Positions 60,815 to 64,000 of a stretch of DNA of 64,000 nucleotides are shown one piece after another. The translations under genes were made by a program, and so were the position numbers. This stretch comes from Microbispora bryophytorum. GTDB lineage: Bacteria > Actinomycetota > Actinomycetes > Streptosporangiales > Streptosporangiaceae. The notes beneath the pieces are model-generated. The model did no database searches. It saw only the letters and a program-made list of their open reading frames with translations, and had not been told where the DNA came from. The stretch's first letter is position 1; each line of letters starts with the position of its first letter. The DNA is taken from assembly GCF_006874465.1 (NCBI RefSeq), contig NZ_VIRL01000003.1, positions 434,001-498,000 of the forward strand. Reading direction: 5' to 3'.

Positions 60815-61150
60815 GTGCCGAAACTCATCCATCAGCAGACCGTTGACTGCTTCCACGAGCAGCCCATGGCCGCCGTGGAGTTGTTGCGCGAGGTCGGCGG
60901 CATCGAGCCGCCCGAGTTCGCCATGGCCACGGCGGAGGCGGTGGACGCCACGCGACTGGCCCCCGTGGAATACCGCGCGGACGCGGTCGTGGTGCTCGAC
61001 GGTCGTGGCGGCGAAGCTCCGTGGGGGGCTCCTCCGGCGTGTCCGTGTTTCATGAAAATTTCACCGCCGGCCAGGGGGTGCGTCGGCTCTCACCTGCCCG
61101 AATCGGCGGGTGCCCGGCTCACCCGCCGGCCGGTCGGTACGCAGCATTGA
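60815..61150 (+). pseudogene. 5' fragment of a Rpn/PD-(D/E)xK nuclease-like family gene
   Basis: GTG 60815 opens PKLIHQQTVDCFHEQPMAAVELL, then YRADAVVVLDGRGGEA, the N-terminal segment of a large actinobacterial family of predicted Rpn-like/transposase-associated nucleases. In intact members the VVVEVQ..xD catalytic strand and about 200 more residues follow. Here homology stops at about 61020 and the frame ends at 61150 in unrelated sequence. A truncated relic. Confidence 0.55.
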
Positions 61151-61292
61151 CCCGGGTTCCCATGGTCCGTACTTTTGGCCGTGTTCCGACTCATGGATGT
61201 TGTTCACATTCATGAAACTCCCAGCGGGACCAGGAGTGGCGCCGGCCACCGCCTCGGTCAGGGGTCCTGCACGACCTGCGAGGAGCTCGGCT

Positions 61293-62594
61293 TTGAGAAG
61301 GAGAACCAGAACCGGAGTCGGGGTGATCGGCACCCTTGCCGGGGTCGCCGCCCTGGTCGGCGGCGTCTTCGCCGGCGTCTCCAACGCGGCGCCCAGTGCG
61401 GGACCCAGCGCGGGCGCCTATCGCATCGTGAACGGCGCCAGCGGTCTGTGCCTCACCGTTCCCGGCGGCAGCACCTCCGACGGCGTGCAACTCACGGTTT
61501 CCAGCTGCAACGGCGCGAGCAACCAGACCTGGAACCTGTCGGCCCAGGGCAGCGGCTTCCGCCTGGCCGCGGGCAACAGCGGCAAGTGCGCCGGCGTGAA
61601 GGACGCCTCCACCTCCGCCGGCAAGGCCGTCCAGCAGGAGTCCTGCACCGGCGCCTCCTCCCAGACCTGGGAGCCGACCGCCTCAGGCTCGAACTACCGC
61701 CTCGTCAACGCCAACAGCGACAAGTGCCTCAACACCAAGGACAACTCCACCTCCTCCGGCGCACTCGCGCAGCAGAACTCCTGCGACTCGGTGTCCACCA
61801 AGCAATGGTCGCTCCAGCCCGCCGGATCCCAGCCGTCCTCCACCCCCACCGTCACACCGACGAGAAGCCCGTCGCCCACGCCGACCGGCAACCCCACGTC
61901 GCCGTCGGGCTGGCCCAGCGCGAACGGCTCGCAGGCGGTCACCAGCACGATCAGCGTCTCCGGCACCATGGACGGCGGCCTGAAGCGCTACTACGCCGGC
62001 GGGGCCATGGGTGACGGAGGGCAGAGCGAGAGCCAGGACCCGATCTTCGAGCTGGCCAACGGCGCGACGCTCAAGAACGTGATCATCGGTTCGCCCGGCG
62101 CCGACGGCATCCACTGCCTGGGCAGCTGCACCCTGCAGAACGTCTGGTGGGAGGACGTCGGCGAGGACGCCGCGACCCTGCTGGGCAGCTCGTCGTCGCA
62201 GGTCATGACCATCGACGGCGGCGGAGCCAAGAGCGCCTCCGACAAGGTGTTCCAGCACAACGGCCCCGGCACCATGGTCATCAAGAACTTCCAGGTGGAC
62301 AACTTCGGGAAGCTCTACCGCGCCTGCGGCAACTGCACGAACTCCTACCAGCGGCACGTCCAGATGTCGAACATCGTGGCGACCTACCCCGGCAAGGCGC
62401 TCGCGGGCATCAACACCAACTGGGGCGACACCGCGCGCTTCTCCAACATCACGATCAAGAACGACCCCAACCACAAGATGATCGTGTGCCTGAAGTACAA
62501 GGGTGTGCCGAAGGGCAGCGAGCCGACGGAGATCGGTAGCGGCGCCGACGGGACGAACTGCATCTACAGCTCATCCGACATCCACTACCAGTAG
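61293..62594 (+). CDS. Secreted pectate lyase (PL3) with N-terminal CBM13
   Basis: A 433-residue enzyme from TTG 61293, chosen because AGGAG lies seven bases before it and the protein then begins with a compact signal (RRRTRTGVGVIGTLAGVAALVG). ATG 61212 in frame is the alternative. Residues about 40-165 are a ricin-type CBM13 with three QxW repeats (QTWNL, QTWEP, KQWSL). A Thr/Pro linker leads to the PL3 beta-helix: DPIFELANGATLKNVIIG, GADGIHCLGSCTLQNVWWEDVGEDA, VFQHNGPGTMVIKNFQVDNFGKLYRACGNC. It cleaves polygalacturonate by beta-elimination with calcium. Ends at a strong shared terminator. Confidence 0.88.
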   Translation: MRRRTRTGVGVIGTLAGVAALVGGVFAGVSNAAPSAGPSAGAYRIVNGASGLCLTVPGGSTSDGVQLTVSSCNGASNQTWNLSAQGSGFRLAAGNSGKCAGVKDASTSAGKAVQQESCTGASSQTWEPTASGSNYRLVNANSDKCLNTKDNSTSSGALAQQNSCDSVSTKQWSLQPAGSQPSSTPTVTPTRSPSPTPTGNPTSPSGWPSANGSQAVTSTISVSGTMDGGLKRYYAGGAMGDGGQSESQDPIFELANGATLKNVIIGSPGADGIHCLGSCTLQNVWWEDVGEDAATLLGSSSSQVMTIDGGGAKSASDKVFQHNGPGTMVIKNFQVDNFGKLYRACGNCTNSYQRHVQMSNIVATYPGKALAGINTNWGDTARFSNITIKNDPNHKMIVCLKYKGVPKGSEPTEIGSGADGTNCIYSSSDIHYQ

Positions 62595-62655
62595 ACGCCC
62601 CCACCCGGTCCCGAGATCTCCGGGGCCACGTGTGCCGGCGGTGTGAAAAGGACGG

Positions 62656-62688
62656 AAGGCCCGGTGGCTTCCCCAGCCACCGGGCCTT
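62656..62688. terminator. Bidirectional rho-independent terminator
   Basis: AAGGCCCGGTGGCT pairs perfectly with AGCCACCGGGCCTT across a 5-base loop, between the convergent pectate lyase and dipeptidase genes, followed by TCC. Confidence 0.88.
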
Positions 62689-62707
62689 TCCGCTTGAACG
62701 ATCGGCG

Positions 62708-64000
62708 TCAGGCCGTGCCGTTCCAGCCGCCGTAGTCGGCGAGGAACAGGGCCTCGGTCGTGATGATGCGGCGCAGTTCCTCCAGCACCACCCGCTCGTT
62801 GGGAGCGTGGATCGAGGCGCCGTCGTCCTCGGCGCCGTACAGCAGGATCTCGGCCTTGGGGAACTGCCGGGCGAGGGCCGCCACCAGCGGGATCGAGCCG
62901 CCCTGGCCGACCTGGCGCGGCGCCCGCCCAAAGGCGCGCTCCATCGCGCGCTCCGCGGCGTTCATCGCCGGGCCGCCCGGCTCGATCTGGAAGCCCGAGC
63001 CGCTGACGAAGTCGCTGAAGGAGACCTTGACGCCCCACGGCGCGACCTTCTCCAGGAAGGCCGTCACGTCGTTCAGCGCCTGCCTGGCGTTCCCGCTCGC
63101 GGGGATGCGGATCGTGACGCGGGCCCGGGCCACCGCCTGAACCGCGTTGATCGCGCCGGTCACCGTCGGCACGTCCAGCCCGGTCACCGTGATCGCGTAC
63201 GACGCCCAGAGCCGGTCGGAGAGCGAGCCGTTCCCGATCAGCGACACGCCGTCGAGCACCCCGGCGAGCGAGCGGAACTCCTCCTCGGACGCCGCCACGC
63301 CGGGGAAGGTGCCCGGTTCGAGGCCGGGGACCCGGACGGTCCCCTGGTCGTCGTGCAGGGCGGTCAGCATGCGCATGAGCGCGGCGAGCGCGTCGGGCGT
63401 GGCGCCGCCGAACGAGCCGCTGTGCACGGCCTCGGCGAGCGTGCGGACCTCCACGGTGAACGCGGCCATGCCGCGCAGAGACGTGGTGATCGCGGGGTCG
63501 CCCACCTCGGGGTTGCCCACGTCGGCGATGACCATGGCATCGGCGCGCAGCAGGTCGGGGTTGGCCTCGACGAACGCCTCCAGGCGCTCGCCGGCGTACT
63601 CCTCCTGGCCCTCGATGATGACCTTCAGACCGACCGGGAAGCGGCCGTTGAAGGCGCGCAGCGCGGCCACGTGGGTCATGACGCCGCTCTTGTCGTCGGC
63701 CGCACCACGGCCGTACATGATGCCGTCGGCGACCGTGGGCTCGAACGGCGGCTTGCGCCACAGGGCGAGGTCACCGGAGGGCTGCACGTCGTAGTGCGCG
63801 TAGAGCAGCACGGTCGGGGCGCCGTCGGGGGCGGGCGCCTCGGCGAACACGGCGGGGAAGCTGCCCTCGATGGGGATCTGCCGGACGTGCGGGAGACCGG
63901 CGGCGCGCAGCAGCCGCTCCACGAGCGCCGCGGCCTCCAGGACCGGGGCCTCGGAGTGGCCGGGGAACGCGACGGACGGGATGGCGACCAGGCGCTTGAG
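62708..64000 (-). CDS. M20-family dipeptidase (5' end outside window)
   Basis: A metallopeptidase of the M20 (PepV/CNDP-like) family, 430 codons in the window. Metal-site motifs: LLYAHYDVQP (His, Asp), YGRGAADDKSG (bridging Asp), IEGQEEYAGE (catalytic Glu pair) and the C-terminal SIHAPNERV. A lid domain sits between. The frame stays open from 63922 to the right edge with family-like sequence (LVAIPSVAF), so the start lies beyond base 64000. It would hydrolyse dipeptides in the cytosol with two zinc ions. Confidence 0.9.
   Translation of the reverse strand, partial: LKRLVAIPSVAFPGHSEAPVLEAAALVERLLRAAGLPHVRQIPIEGSFPAVFAEAPAPDGAPTVLLYAHYDVQPSGDLALWRKPPFEPTVADGIMYGRGAADDKSGVMTHVAALRAFNGRFPVGLKVIIEGQEEYAGERLEAFVEANPDLLRADAMVIADVGNPEVGDPAITTSLRGMAAFTVEVRTLAEAVHSGSFGGATPDALAALMRMLTALHDDQGTVRVPGLEPGTFPGVAASEEEFRSLAGVLDGVSLIGNGSLSDRLWASYAITVTGLDVPTVTGAINAVQAVARARVTIRIPASGNARQALNDVTAFLEKVAPWGVKVSFSDFVSGSGFQIEPGGPAMNAAERAMERAFGRAPRQVGQGGSIPLVAALARQFPKAEILLYGAEDDGASIHAPNERVVLEELRRIITTEALFLADYGGWNGTA

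Noticed and set aside
56051..61150. A 1,699-codon open frame on the plus strand
   Set aside because: It runs antisense to the LysR, coiled-coil and VWA genes and across intergenic DNA. Only its last part (60815 onward) resembles a protein family and is listed as a relic.

Overview
This is a 64 kb chromosomal segment from a high-G+C, mycelial-type actinomycete. It is most plausibly from the Streptosporangiales (Streptosporangium/Nonomuraea/Microbispora-like), judged from codon use, DUF397 and small HTH-associated proteins, DUF6551, a Streptomyces-like matrix-polysaccharide synthase and the prfB-ftsE-ftsX-smpB-ssrA neighbourhood. No rRNA, tRNA, insertion sequence, integrase or CRISPR array was seen. 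Both window edges cut genes: a quinone oxidoreductase at the left and an M20 dipeptidase at the right.

Layout. 1-3.2 kb: small redox and regulator genes. 3.2-8.1 kb: an accessory pocket with a DUF397 gene cluster, decayed gene fragments and a visibly AT-richer stretch carrying a membrane protein plus a ParB-like DUF6551 gene. 8.1-11.7 kb: a two-gene SRPBCC/DUF4166 unit behind three overlapping palindromes, then a membrane Ser/Thr kinase whose outer domain is a GH6 cellulase fold lacking its catalytic carboxylates. 11.8-16.9 kb: TetR regulators, two of them divergent from oxidoreductases with palindromes between. 16.8-20.4 kb: a bifunctional prenyltransferase-terpene cyclase coupled to a two-gene ABC exporter. 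20.4-28.1 kb: secreted protein, VapBC-type pair, GNAT enzyme, DUF2975/XRE pair, Tat-exported flavoenzyme and a MatB-like polysaccharide synthase. 28.4-34.2 kb: tryptophan 2,3-dioxygenase and the giant NAD-glutamate dehydrogenase. 34.2-41.7 kb: the conserved core, with prfB, ftsE, ftsX, smpB, a degenerate penicillin-binding lipoprotein and ssrA (tmRNA). 41.7-64 kb: orphan UTRA protein, adenosine-deaminase family enzyme, HtrA-like protease, double acyl-CoA dehydrogenase, secreted S1 protease, LysR regulators, DUF89 protein, methionine aminopeptidase with an XRE partner, serine hydrolase, dehydratase, a solute-binding/VWA fusion protein, pectate lyase and dipeptidase.

How it fits together. The core block couples cell-wall hydrolase control (FtsEX) with ribosome rescue (SmpB plus tmRNA). 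The accessory genes suggest a soil or plant-litter lifestyle: extracellular protease, CBM13-pectate lyase, a flavin oxidase and a kinase that may sense cellulose fragments. The terpene synthase/exporter operon is a compact candidate natural-product locus.

The observations most worth attention are the kinase-pseudocellulase receptor, the prenyltransferase-first terpene synthase fusion with its own exporter, the penicillin-binding protein that has lost all three active-site motifs, and short tandem repeats that recur in several convergent intergenic gaps. All functional statements are read from sequence motifs and remembered family knowledge; no database search was run.
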